A DNA stretch of 64,000 nt from CAVVNN01 sp963749605. Lineage in GTDB: Bacteria > Actinomycetota > Thermoleophilia > Solirubrobacterales > 70-9. The notes under the pieces are model-generated. The model worked only from the letters and a program-made list of their open reading frames with translations, made no database searches and was not told where the DNA came from. This document shows, piece by piece, positions 17,500 to 26,135 of the stretch. The translations under genes and the position numbers were made by a program. Position 1 is the stretch's first letter; each line of letters opens with the position of its first letter. Location of the stretch: the NCBI GenBank assembly GCA_963749605.1, contig CAVVNN010000002.1, positions 868,001 through 932,000 of the forward strand, given 5' to 3'.

Positions 17500-17928
17500 C
17501 TAGCCCTGGCCGGTGAGCCGGCGCCAGGTGCGGCGTAGCGAGCCGCCGGATCCGCCACCGGCAGCGAAGTCGCCGGGGTTGGCCCTGAGCGCGCCGGGGT
17601 TGGCGGTTGGGGCCGGCAGGCTCTCGGCTTCGGCGGCGTCGATCTTCAGCACGACGCCGCGCTCGTAGATCACCGCCACCTCCGGGCCGTCGACGAAGCG
17701 GTGGCCGCCGGGGAGGACGGTGGTGTCGAGCACGAACCCGTCGAAGACATCGATGTTGGGCGCGGCGAGGACGCGCGCAACCCGGCCGAGGTCCACGCCG
17801 TCGCTCGAGTACACGCGGACGCCTCTCTGCAGGACGAGATAGGAGCTCGGCTGGCCCAGGTCCTCCAAACCAGCCCGAGCGTAGCGGACGCGCCCCACGC
17901 GGCAAGCCCGACAGGGCTGTCGATGCAT
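17500..17928 (-). CDS. PRC-barrel-like small protein
   Basis: A 142-aa protein. Its central region (about residues 28-100) reads like a PRC-barrel or DUF2171-type beta-barrel: YLVLQRGVRVYSSDGVDLGR, then VLAAPNIDVFDGFVLDT and GPEVAVIYERGVVLKI. The C-terminus is Pro/Gly-rich and ends in a basic WRRLTGQG. There is no signal peptide or membrane segment. It starts at ATG 17928; a later in-frame GTG (codon 14) would remove a Cys/Arg-rich leader and may be the true start. The fold assignment is by pattern; the function is unknown. Confidence 0.65.
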   Translation of the reverse strand: MHRQPCRACRVGRVRYARAGLEDLGQPSSYLVLQRGVRVYSSDGVDLGRVARVLAAPNIDVFDGFVLDTTVLPGGHRFVDGPEVAVIYERGVVLKIDAAEAESLPAPTANPGALRANPGDFAAGGGSGGSLRRTWRRLTGQG

Positions 17929-17989
17929 TGCCAGGCGATGCGGCCGGGGCTATGCTCGCCGCGACCGGTTCCACACAGAGGAGAGAACG

Positions 17990-18277
17990 ATGGCAATTGG
18001 ACTTCGACTCAAGTTCGAGGGCGGAACGCAGGAGCAGTACGACGCGATGCATCAGCACATGGGGATCGACGCGGACCCGCCCGAGGGATTGATCTTCCAC
18101 GCCGCCGGGCCGATCGAGGAGGGCTGGGGGGTCATCGACTTCTGGGAGTCGCGCGAGCACTTCGACCGCTTTCAGGAGGGCCGGCTCGGGCCGGCGATCG
18201 GCGAGCTGGGCGACCGGGCGCCCCAGGGCCCGCCCGACATCAAGGAGTTCCCGGTCCACCACTTCAACAAGCCGTAG
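17990..18277 (+). CDS. small dabb/ABM-like conserved protein
   Basis: A 95-aa protein beginning MAIGLRLKFEGGTQEQYDAM. The pattern (beta-strand, helix with QYD, then GLIFHAAGPIEEGWGVIDFW and SREHFDRF) resembles dimeric alpha/beta-barrel proteins of the antibiotic-monooxygenase type, many of which bind small lipophilic ligands. A good ribosome-binding site (GAGGAGAG) precedes the ATG. The acyl-CoA ligase starts 10 nt downstream, so the two are probably one operon. Catalysis is not shown. Confidence 0.72.
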   Translation: MAIGLRLKFEGGTQEQYDAMHQHMGIDADPPEGLIFHAAGPIEEGWGVIDFWESREHFDRFQEGRLGPAIGELGDRAPQGPPDIKEFPVHHFNKP

Positions 18278-18287
18278 CCGGGGAGAC

Positions 18288-19787
18288 GTGGGCCTGAACC
18301 TCGCCTCGATCCTCACGGCCAGCGCCGAGCGGACGCCGGACAGCCCGGCGATCCGCCTCGGCGACGCCGAGCTGACCTACGCCGAGCTCGACGACCTCAG
18401 CGCCCGCCTCGCGACCCTGCTGCGCGAGCAGGGAGTGGAGCCCGGCGACCGGGTCGGCGTGATGCTGCCCAATGTCCCCGAGTTCCCGGTCGCCTACTAC
18501 GGCGTGCTGCGCGCGGGCGGGATCGTGGTGCCGATGAACGTGCTGCTGAAGCGGCGCGAGATCGCCTTCTACCTCGAGGACTCCGGCACGAAGCTGCTGC
18601 TCGCCTGGCACGGCTTCGTGGAGGAGGCCCGCGACGGCGCCGCCGACGCCGACGCCGAGCTGGTCGAGGTGGAGCCCGCCCGGTTCGCGGCCACGCTCGA
18701 GGGCCTCGAGCCGTCCCCGGAGATGGTGGAGACCGAGGAGGACGACACCGCCGTGATCCTCTACACGTCGGGCACGACCGGCAAGCCCAAGGGCGCCGAG
18801 CTGACCCACCTGAACCTCGCTCGCAACGCCGAGATCGCCTCCAGGACCACCTGCGAGGTCGGCGAGGGTGACGTCGTCCTCGGCGCCCTCCCCCTCTTCC
18901 ACTCCTTCGGCCAGACGGTGGGGATGAACGCCTCGCTTCGGGTCGGCGCCTGCCTCACCCTGGTCCCCAAATTCGACCCCGGCGAGGCGCTGGAGACGAT
19001 GCAGCGCGACGGCGTCACCCACTTCTACGGCGTGCCGACGATGTTCGGCGCGCTCCTGCACCACCCCGAGCGCGAGAGCTTCGACACCTCCTCCCTGCGC
19101 AATTGCATCACCGGCGGCGCCTCGATGCCGGTCGAGGTGCTGCGTGGGTTCGAGGAGGCGTTCGGCGCGATCGTGCTCGAGGGCTACGGCCTTTCGGAGA
19201 CATCGCCGGTCGCCAGCTCCAATCACCCCGATCGCGAGCGTAAGCCGGGCTCGATCGGCACCCCGATCGAGGGAGTGGAGATGCGAGTGGTCGACGAGGA
19301 CGACAACCCCGTGGAACAGGGCGAGGTCGGCGAGGTCGTAATCCGCGGCCACAACATCATGAAGGGCTACTGGCAGCGCCCCGAGGCGACCGCGGAGGCG
19401 ATGCGCGGCGGCTGGTTCCACAGCGGCGACATGGCCCGGGTCGACGAGGACGGCTGCTTCTACATCGTCGACCGCAAGAAGGATCTGATCATCCGCGGCG
19501 GCTACAACGTCTACCCGCGCGAGGTCGAGGAGGTGCTCTACGAGCACCCCAAGATCCGCGAAGCCGCCGTCGTCGGCGTCCCCGACGACGAGTGGGGAGA
19601 GGAGATCGGCGCCGCGGTCGTCCTCCACGACGGCGAGGAGCTGGCGCCCGAGGAGGTCGGGGCCTACGTCAAGGAGCGGATCGCCGCCTACAAGTACCCG
19701 CGCGTCGTCTGGTTCCTCGACGAGCTGCCCAAGGGCCCCACCGGCAAGATCCTCAAGCGCGAGATAGAGGTCCCGGCGGCCGTCTGA
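18288..19787 (+). CDS. acyl-CoA synthetase (AMP-forming, long-chain type)
   Basis: Activates a carboxylate, probably a fatty acid, to its CoA thioester through an acyl-adenylate. The 499-aa ANL-superfamily enzyme shows A3 (YTSGTTGKPKGAELTH, residues about 159-174), A5 (GYGLSETSP near 301), A7/A8 (SGDMARVDEDGCFYIVDRKK and IIRGGYNVYPREVE near 382-418) and the catalytic lysine in PTGKILKREI near the end. The GTG start at 18288 has GGGGAG upstream. The R2lox-SCP2 gene follows 96 bp downstream in the same direction. Chain-length specificity cannot be read from sequence. Confidence 0.92.
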   Translation: MGLNLASILTASAERTPDSPAIRLGDAELTYAELDDLSARLATLLREQGVEPGDRVGVMLPNVPEFPVAYYGVLRAGGIVVPMNVLLKRREIAFYLEDSGTKLLLAWHGFVEEARDGAADADAELVEVEPARFAATLEGLEPSPEMVETEEDDTAVILYTSGTTGKPKGAELTHLNLARNAEIASRTTCEVGEGDVVLGALPLFHSFGQTVGMNASLRVGACLTLVPKFDPGEALETMQRDGVTHFYGVPTMFGALLHHPERESFDTSSLRNCITGGASMPVEVLRGFEEAFGAIVLEGYGLSETSPVASSNHPDRERKPGSIGTPIEGVEMRVVDEDDNPVEQGEVGEVVIRGHNIMKGYWQRPEATAEAMRGGWFHSGDMARVDEDGCFYIVDRKKDLIIRGGYNVYPREVEEVLYEHPKIREAAVVGVPDDEWGEEIGAAVVLHDGEELAPEEVGAYVKERIAAYKYPRVVWFLDELPKGPTGKILKREIEVPAAV

Positions 19788-19883
19788 GCGCCCGCCATCC
19801 CGTTCATGCCCTGGCTGCGCAGCCAGGATCTCGCTAACCTGCCCCAGCAGCAACCGCGTTGGGCCCCAGCCAAAAGGAGAGAG

Positions 19884-21161
19884 ATGAGCGTCGCATCCCA
19901 GAGCCTGATGGACAACATCACCTACGAGGACCTCTACCGCCGCTGGGAGGGGGGCAACTGGAGCGCCTACGACATCGACTTCTCCGAGGACCGCAAGGGC
20001 TGGGACGCGCTCAGCGACATCCAGCGTCGCTCGGCGATGTGGATCTACTCGATGTTCTTCTACGGCGAGGACCGCGTCGCCGACACCCTCGCCCCCTACA
20101 TCACCGCCGCCCCGACCGAGGAGCAGTCCTACTTCCTCGCCACCCAGCAGGTCGACGAGGTCCGCCACTCGGTCTTCTTCCACCGCTTCTTCAAAGAGGT
20201 GATCGGGGTCGGCGGCGACTCGCTGCAGTCGACTCTCGCCACCACCCTGCCGCAGCTCAACTGGGGCTACCGCGGCATCTTCGACCGCCTCGACCTGATG
20301 GCGGAGGAACTGCGCAAGGACCGCTCGCTGCCCAAGTACGCGCAGGCGATCACCCTCTACCACCTGATCGTCGAGGGATCTCTCGCCCAGCCCGGCCAGC
20401 ACTTCATCGAGGACTTCTTCGCCTCCGAGGACACGATGCCCGGCTTCAGCTCCGGCATGGCGAACGTCTCCCGCGACGAGCAGCGCCACATCGGCTTCGG
20501 CGTCAAGGTCCTCTCCGAACTGCTCGCCGAGAGTCCGAGGAGTGCAAAGCGGCGGTCGTCGAGCTGCTGCGCGAAATCCTCCCCTACGGGCCCGCCGTCT
20601 TCTCCCCGCCGAACCTGGACCGCTCCTACACCGAGTGCTACGGCTTCAGCCTCGAGGACATCTTCGCCTTCGGCCTCAAACTGATCCGCCAGCGCTGGCG
20701 CACGATCGGCTACCCCACCGAGGAGATGCCGCCCGGCGTCTTCCCCTTCGACCCGGAGATGTCCGAGGAGGAGGTCGCCAAGCGCCAGGTCAAGTTGATG
20801 ATGGCCGGGATCCTCGGCCGGCCCGACGGGCCCAAGCCCGACTCCTCGCCGGAGCTGCAGCGCCTCTACTTCGACGTGATCACCCGCGTCGCCGACCCCG
20901 AGGCCGCCAACGGCTCGCAGGCTCGTCTACCAGTGGCGGTTCAGCGACGCCGACCCCTGGCACCTGGTGATCGACAACGGCTCGACCCGGGCCGAGCCCG
21001 GCGAGGCGCCCGACCCGAACCTGGTGATCGAGACCAGCTGGGCGGACTGGATCGCCTCGGGCAAACCCGAAGCCAAACCGCTGAAGATGGTGCTGCAGCG
21101 CCGCATCCGCCCCCGCGGCAGCCTGCGCGAGATTGCGCGGATGCGCAAGGTCTTCGGTTAG
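19884..21161 (+). CDS. R2lox-like diiron/Mn-Fe oxidase fused to an SCP2-like domain (two frameshifts)
   Basis: A ferritin-fold protein of the ribonucleotide-reductase R2 superfamily, about 425 aa after correction. Ligands match the R2lox pattern: E62, E92-x2-H95, E164 and E199-x2-H202. The first ligand is Glu rather than the Asp of many class I R2 proteins. V65 (E62+3) and Y159 (E164-5) sit where R2lox proteins form their Tyr-Val ether cross-link, arguing for a ligand-binding oxidase rather than a reductase subunit. No large reductase subunit is nearby. Residues from about 330 (VYQWRFSDADPWHLVIDNGS, then DWIASGKPEAKPLKMVLQRR) read as an SCP2 sterol-carrier-like domain. Two indels, near 20537 (-1 or +2) and 20926 (+1), restore one frame. 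A strong AAAAGGAGAG ribosome-binding site precedes ATG 19884. Function is inferred to be lipid oxidation; the substrate is unknown. Confidence 0.82.
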
Positions 21162-22575
21162 CCCTGGGAAATCGGCGGGCGAACGTCCGCCCAGGGGCGC
21201 TCGGCCTCCAGCTGGGCAGCCAGCGAGAGCAGCGTCGCCTCGTCGCCGGGCCGGCCGACGATCTGAACCGCGAGCGGCATGCCGTCGGCGGCGCAATTCC
21301 GGCCGGGACCGACATCGCCGGGTTGCCGAGGTGGTTCCAGGGGACGCAGTAGGGATAGAAGCGGCTCATTCCGAGCACCGTGCGCAGTGCTCCCCGCCCC
21401 TCCCAGCGACGCACGGGAAGCGCCGTGCCCCCCATCACCGGCGTCATCAGCACGTCGTAGGAGTCGAAGATCGCGTTGACACGGGCGGCATCTTCCTCGC
21501 GGCCGCGCATCGCTCGCTCGAACAGGCTGTCGGGAATCAGATGTCCGAGCCTGCCGAAGCCCCGTGTGCGCCGTTCGAGGCGCTCGGGGTGCGGGACTTC
21601 GTCGACGGTCTCGGCGACCCCGCGCAGGAAGCGCAGCGTGATGTTGTTGCCGATCCCTCCCCAGGCCGGGTCTTGCTGGCTGACGTCATGCCCCAGAGAG
21701 GCCAGCAGCTCCGCGGTGCCGGCGACCGCGTCCTTGACGACATCTGAAACGGTCGGCGGCGCCGCGGCACGCGGAGCGGCGGTGGACCAGGCGACCCGCA
21801 GCTTTCCCGGCGCCGCTTTCGCCGACTCGACGAAGGGCCGCTCCGGCGGTGCAGGTGCTTCCGGCTCCTGCGAGCCGCCGGATGTGATGTCGAGCCAGAG
21901 CGCGGTGTCGAGCACCGTGCGGCTGAGGCAGCCGTTGACGGCAAGGCCGTTCCAGTATTCGAGCGCCGGGGCAAGCGAGAGCCGGCCGCGCTGCGGCTTC
22001 AGGCCGAAGAGGCCGCAGGACGCGGCGGGAATGCGGATCGAGCCGCCGCCGTCGCCGGCGGAGGCGATCGGGACCAGGCCAGACGCCACGGCGGCGGCGC
22101 TGCCGCCACTCGACCCCCCTGGGCTGCGCTGCAGGTCCCAGGGGTTGCGGGTCACGCCCCAGGTCGCCGACTCGGTGAAGCCGCAGATCGCCATCTCGGG
22201 CAGCAACGTCAGCCCGACGACGATCGCGCCGGCCTCGCGCAGCCGCCGCACCATCTCGCAGTCGGCCTTGGCGGGCTCGGTGAAGGCGTCGGAGCCGCGC
22301 ATGTTCACCTCGCCGGCCACGTCGACTTCGTCCTTGATCGCGATCGGCACGCCGAGCAGCGGCCGCTCCTCGCCGGCCTTGAGCCGCGCCTCGGCCTGCT
22401 CGGCCTCGAGCAGCGCCCGCTCGGCAAAGACCTTGCGGAACGCGTTCAACCGTGGGTTGAGCCGCTCGATCCGGTCGAGGCACAGCCGCACCAGCTCGGT
22501 CGGGGAGACCTCACCCGCCCGCACCATCTCGGCCTGCCTCGCCGCCCCCGCGAAGGCAATCTCCTCAGCTTGCAC
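21158..22575 (-). CDS. amidase-signature family hydrolase (one frameshift)
   Basis: An amidase-signature hydrolase of about 472 aa. The Ser-cisSer-Lys machinery is visible: IAIKDEVDVAGEV (Lys near residue 80), SPGGSSGGSAAAVASGLVP near 150, and the nucleophile segment GDGGGSIRIPAASCGLFGLKP near 175. The C-terminal tail lies in another frame because of an indel near 21295; corrected, it reads ADGMPLAVQIVGRPGDEATL and ends PPISQG. It overlaps the convergent R2lox gene by 4 nt. Relatives act on amides, aryl-acyl amides or Glu-tRNA; without gatB/gatC neighbours a GatA role is unlikely. Confidence 0.88.
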
Positions 22576-22591
22576 GTCGCCATCCTAAGCC

Positions 22592-24823
22592 CTACCGGGA
22601 TGGGCTTGGGCTCGGCTCCGGCTTGCCGCCCTCGAAGCTGAGGTCGGGCAGCGCCCGGTCGAGCCAGGACGGCATCCACCAGTTCCACTCGCCCAGCAAC
22701 TTCATCGCCGCGGGGACGAGGATCAGCCGCACCAGGGTCGCGTCGAGCGCGATCGCCACCGCGCAGCCCAGCCCCAGCTCTTTGATCGAAGGCACCCCGG
22801 TGAGGACGAAAACGCTGAAGACCGTGGTCATGATCAGCGCCGCCGAGGAGATCGTGCGGGCGCTGGTCGAGAGGCCCTCGGCGACGGCGCGCTCGTTGTC
22901 GCCGTGCTCCAGGTAGCGCTCGCGGATCCGCGACATCAGGAAGACCTCGTAGTCCATCGAGAGACCGAAGACGACGGCGAAGATCAGCGGCACGTTGATC
23001 GTGTCCAGCGCGCCCAGGCTTTCGAAGCCGAGCAGGTTGTCGAGCCAGCCCCACTGGAAGATCGCGACCAGGACCCCGAACGCGGCGCCAATCGAGAGCA
23101 GGTTCATCAGCACCGCCTTCAGCGGCAGCAGCAGAGAGCGCAGCATCACCATCAGCACCAGGAAGCTGAGCGTCAGCACGAAGGCGACGATCATCCACAT
23201 CGAGCCGCCGATCTGCCGTCGCACGTCGTGGCTGCGAGCGGTCTCGCCGCCGACGTCGACGGTGGCGATGCGGCTCAGCGCCGCCGCCGGCACGACGCTG
23301 TTGCGCAGGCGGTCGACCAGCGCGCGGGTGGCATCGGACTCGCTGGGGGTGCTCGGGGTCGCCTGGACGAGGACGCTGCCGGCGGCGAAGGCCGGCGGGG
23401 CGACGGAGCTGATCCCCGGCGTCGCGCCGAGCGTGCGGGCGAAGCCGGCGACCGCGGCGCGGCCGCCGGGGGCGATCCTGGAGCCGCCGAAGGAGGCGAC
23501 TATCTGCACCGGGTCGGTGCCGCCGCCGCGTTGCTTCGAGGCGAGCTCGTTGCCGACCCGTACGTCGCTGCCCTTGGGAAATTGGGCGAGCGCCTCGGTG
23601 CCGGTTTCAACCGAGAGCAGCGGGATCGCAAGGGTGAGCAGGATCGCGGATACCCCGATCACCGCGCGCCAGGGATGGGCCATGACCCGAGTGGTCCACC
23701 TCACCCAAAAATCGCCGCCGCCTCCTCTGCTCCCGCGTCCGGGGGCGGCGGCGCCACCTTTGAACGGCCGGCGAATCAATGCCAATACCCGAGCCACGAT
23801 CCCGCCGGGCAGGACTCGGTCGTCGAGCATCGCGATCAGCGCCGGGAGCAACGTCGTCGCGGTCAGAATCGAGACGGCGACGACGGTCATCGCGCCCAGC
23901 GCCATCGAGCGCAGCGCCTGGTTGTCGACCATCCACAGGCCCGCCAGCGAAACGATCACAGCGAGGCCGGAGAAGGTCACCGCCAGGCCCGATGTGGCGA
24001 GCGCCTCGGCGCGTGCGGCCTCCTGGTCGCGGCCCCGCGCCCGCTCCTCGCGGTAGCGGGCGAGGATGAAGAGCGAGTAGTCGACCGCCACCCCGATCCC
24101 GATCATCGAGGCCATGTTGGTGACGAAGACCGAGGTCGTCATCTGCAGCGAGATGAAGTAGATCAGCGCGCCGGTGACGATCACACTGACGAAGCCGAGC
24201 GCCAGCGGCAGCGCCGCGGCGGCCAGCGAGCCGAAGACGACCAGCAGGATCAGCGCGACGATCGGGAAGCCGCCGACCTCGGCCTGCGCCAGGTCGCGCT
24301 TGGACAGCTCCTGCATCCCCGCCCAAACCGTCGGCTGCCCCGCCAGGTAGGTGGTGACCCCGCCCTTGGCGGCACCGGGGGCGAGATCGGAGCGCAGGGT
24401 CGTGGCAGAGTCGATCTGTCGATCGGCGGACTGGTTGCTGCGCAGCTGCAGCATCGCCGTCCCGGTCCGCTGCAGGGCGAGCTCGCCGCGGCGGGCCACG
24501 GCCACCGGCAGCGCCACTTCGTCGAGGCCGGCCACCGCCCGTCGCACACGCTCCACAGCCGCGGTCCGGGCCGCTCGGGAGGCGCCCGGCTCGGCCCGCA
24601 GCAGCACGTCGATGCCGTCGGCCTTCGCGCTGAAGGCCTTCTCCAGCGAATCGCTGACCGCCTTCGACTGGCTGCCCGGCACGTCGAAGCCGCCACCGGT
24701 GAGGTGGTCGGTCTGGTGCGAGGCGAGCGGCAGCGCCGCGACGACGACCACAACCCAGACGAGCAGGACCCAGCGGCGGCGGCGCCCCAGGAACCGCGCC
24801 AGTTGGACCATGAGCTCACGCAT
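22592..24823 (-). CDS. MmpL/RND-family exporter
   Basis: A 743-aa MMPL-family transporter with about 12 transmembrane helices in two repeated halves, each with a large extracytoplasmic loop. Signature motifs are GIGVAVDYSLFILARYREE near residue 243 (first half) and VVFGLSMDYEVFLMSRIRER near 612 (second half), which carry the proton-relay Asp-Tyr pairs. Such proteins export lipids or hydrophobic drugs. A TetR-family regulator is encoded 78 bp upstream on the same strand and is its probable regulator. ATG 24823 is taken as start; a second Met four codons in is possible. Confidence 0.92.
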   Translation of the reverse strand: MRELMVQLARFLGRRRRWVLLVWVVVVVAALPLASHQTDHLTGGGFDVPGSQSKAVSDSLEKAFSAKADGIDVLLRAEPGASRAARTAAVERVRRAVAGLDEVALPVAVARRGELALQRTGTAMLQLRSNQSADRQIDSATTLRSDLAPGAAKGGVTTYLAGQPTVWAGMQELSKRDLAQAEVGGFPIVALILLVVFGSLAAAALPLALGFVSVIVTGALIYFISLQMTTSVFVTNMASMIGIGVAVDYSLFILARYREERARGRDQEAARAEALATSGLAVTFSGLAVIVSLAGLWMVDNQALRSMALGAMTVVAVSILTATTLLPALIAMLDDRVLPGGIVARVLALIRRPFKGGAAAPGRGSRGGGGDFWVRWTTRVMAHPWRAVIGVSAILLTLAIPLLSVETGTEALAQFPKGSDVRVGNELASKQRGGGTDPVQIVASFGGSRIAPGGRAAVAGFARTLGATPGISSVAPPAFAAGSVLVQATPSTPSESDATRALVDRLRNSVVPAAALSRIATVDVGGETARSHDVRRQIGGSMWMIVAFVLTLSFLVLMVMLRSLLLPLKAVLMNLLSIGAAFGVLVAIFQWGWLDNLLGFESLGALDTINVPLIFAVVFGLSMDYEVFLMSRIRERYLEHGDNERAVAEGLSTSARTISSAALIMTTVFSVFVLTGVPSIKELGLGCAVAIALDATLVRLILVPAAMKLLGEWNWWMPSWLDRALPDLSFEGGKPEPSPSPSR

Positions 24824-24901
24824 TGGCTGGCCAGCCAGCCTCTCGGACAGGCGACACCTCGTCTGTGAGAAGGCTCACGCGAAAGCGGCTCGAGCGGACC
24901 G

Positions 24902-25510
24902 CTACTCGGCGACGAGCAGATACCGCGCCGACGCCGCTCCAGCCGCGAACGCAGCGCTGTTGTCGCGCCCGGGGTCGGAGAGAGCCTGCAGCGCGAAGCC
25001 GTCGCCCACCGCGAACAGGTAGGAGACGACCGCCTCCGCGTCGTAGCGCAGGTTGAGCACACCCTCGCGCTCCTTCGCCTTCAACACCTCGGCGACGTGG
25101 GAGCGGGTGCGCTCGAAGAGATGCCCGACCTCGTGCCGAATGTCGGGGTTGCGCCGTCCCGCCGAGAAAAGCTCGTAGAGCAGGAAGAAGAAGCTCGATT
25201 CGTTTTCGATCATGCCGGTGAGGCTGGCCACCAGCACGTCGAGCACGTCGTCGACGGACTTCGCCTTGGCGAGCATCGCATCGAGGCGATCGACCCTGAG
25301 CTCGGTGTCGCGGCGCACCACCTCGACCAGCAGCCGCTCCTTGGTGCCGAAGTAGTAGTGGAGGAGGCCGCGGCTGACGCCGGCCTCCGCGGCGACCTGC
25401 TCGAAGGTGGAGCCCGCGGCGCCGCGCTTGGCGACGCTCTCGCGCATCGCATCGACGATGCGCTGCGCCTTATCGCCGCTCAGCTCGCGTTCCTTGGTCG
25501 CCGCCTCCAT
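24902..25510 (-). CDS. TetR-family transcriptional regulator
   Basis: A 202-aa protein whose N-terminal 60 residues form a TetR HTH: AQRIVDAMRESVAKRGAAGS, then TFEQVAAEAGVSRGLLHYYF and GTKERLL. The C-terminal ligand domain is all-helical, with several aromatic residues (ESSFFFLLYELFS). It probably represses the MmpL exporter encoded just downstream on the same strand; this is inferred from position. No clear operator palindrome was identified. Confidence 0.9.
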   Translation of the reverse strand: MEAATKERELSGDKAQRIVDAMRESVAKRGAAGSTFEQVAAEAGVSRGLLHYYFGTKERLLVEVVRRDTELRVDRLDAMLAKAKSVDDVLDVLVASLTGMIENESSFFFLLYELFSAGRRNPDIRHEVGHLFERTRSHVAEVLKAKEREGVLNLRYDAEAVVSYLFAVGDGFALQALSDPGRDNSAAFAAGAASARYLLVAE

Positions 25511-25571
25511 CGAGAGATCAGTCTAGTGCCGGCTCCGAGGCTGGCCAGGCCCGACGAGGCCGTCGGCAGGC

Positions 25572-25622
25572 AAGGACGCAGTGAGCGTGGCGTGCTCCGC
25601 ACGCGAGCGAACGAGGACGCAG
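25572..25622 (+). repeat. 51-bp dispersed intergenic repeat, copy 1
   Basis: This 51-bp unit recurs inverted at 37054-37104 with only 3 mismatches. It begins AAGGACGCAG, has a central hairpin GCGTGC-TCC-GCACGC, and ends GAGGACGCAG, so its two ends carry the same GGACGCAG as a direct repeat. It lies in the 132-bp gap between tetR and the following leftward gene. Flanking 11-bp direct repeats GTGCCGGCTCC occur near 25526 and 25624. A REP or MITE-type element is inferred. Confidence 0.75.
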
Positions 25623-25642
25623 CGTGCCGGCTCCTGAGCCCG

Positions 25643-26071
25643 TCAGGAGCCGTTGATGCTGGTGGTGCTCGTGTACTCGAACTCCTCCTCGGCGCCGAAG
25701 AGCGCGTCGAGCACGGTCTTGCGCGCGTCCTCGCTGAGCACCAGCGCCACGGCCGCGGCCACCAGGCCAAAGAGGATGAGACGACCGAGCCTGCTCTTCT
25801 TGCGCTTCCTCGGCGCGCGCAGCTGCTCGGAGGCCTGGCGCAGACTCTCGGCCGCGACGCGCAGGTCCTTCTGGACCTTCTTGTCGCTGGTCACCGCCTT
25901 GACCGGGCCCCTGCCGTTGCCGGTCGCGCGGCCGTAGGCGCCGCGAGCCGCTTCGAAGGCGTTGCGCAGGCTGTCGCGCAGCTCCTCGTCCTCGATCAAG
26001 CGCTGCACGTACGGGTTCTCGCGCGCGGTCGAATAAAGGTCGGTGGCCTGGGTCGCCTTCGTTTTGCTCAT
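25643..26071 (-). CDS. conserved membrane-anchored protein, unknown function
   Basis: A 142-aa protein with a charged, helical N-terminal region (YSTARENPYVQRLIEDEELR), a basic stretch (APRKRKKSR) and a single membrane helix at about residues 96-113. A short acidic tail follows. The ATG at 26071 is preceded by GAGGAGAGG at good spacing; a longer frame to 26170 lacks such a site. The layout suggests a cytoplasmic helical domain tethered to the membrane. I recognise no named family. Confidence 0.75.
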   Translation of the reverse strand: MSKTKATQATDLYSTARENPYVQRLIEDEELRDSLRNAFEAARGAYGRATGNGRGPVKAVTSDKKVQKDLRVAAESLRQASEQLRAPRKRKKSRLGRLILFGLVAAAVALVLSEDARKTVLDALFGAEEEFEYTSTTSINGS

Positions 26072-26135
26072 GCCCTCTCCTCGCTGGATTCTCCGGTGCA
26101 CCTCAGGATAGCCCCTGCAAATGGTTCCGGTGGCG

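Noticed and set aside
19884..21161. Ordinary ribonucleotide reductase small subunit (NrdB/NrdF)
   Set aside because: The first metal ligand is Glu, the R2lox Val and Tyr positions are kept, no large subunit is adjacent, and the C-terminus is SCP2-like rather than a reductase-docking tail.
21158..22575. GatA subunit of Glu-tRNA amidotransferase
   Set aside because: The amidase core is shared, but there are no gatB or gatC neighbours and the gene stands alone beside lipid genes.
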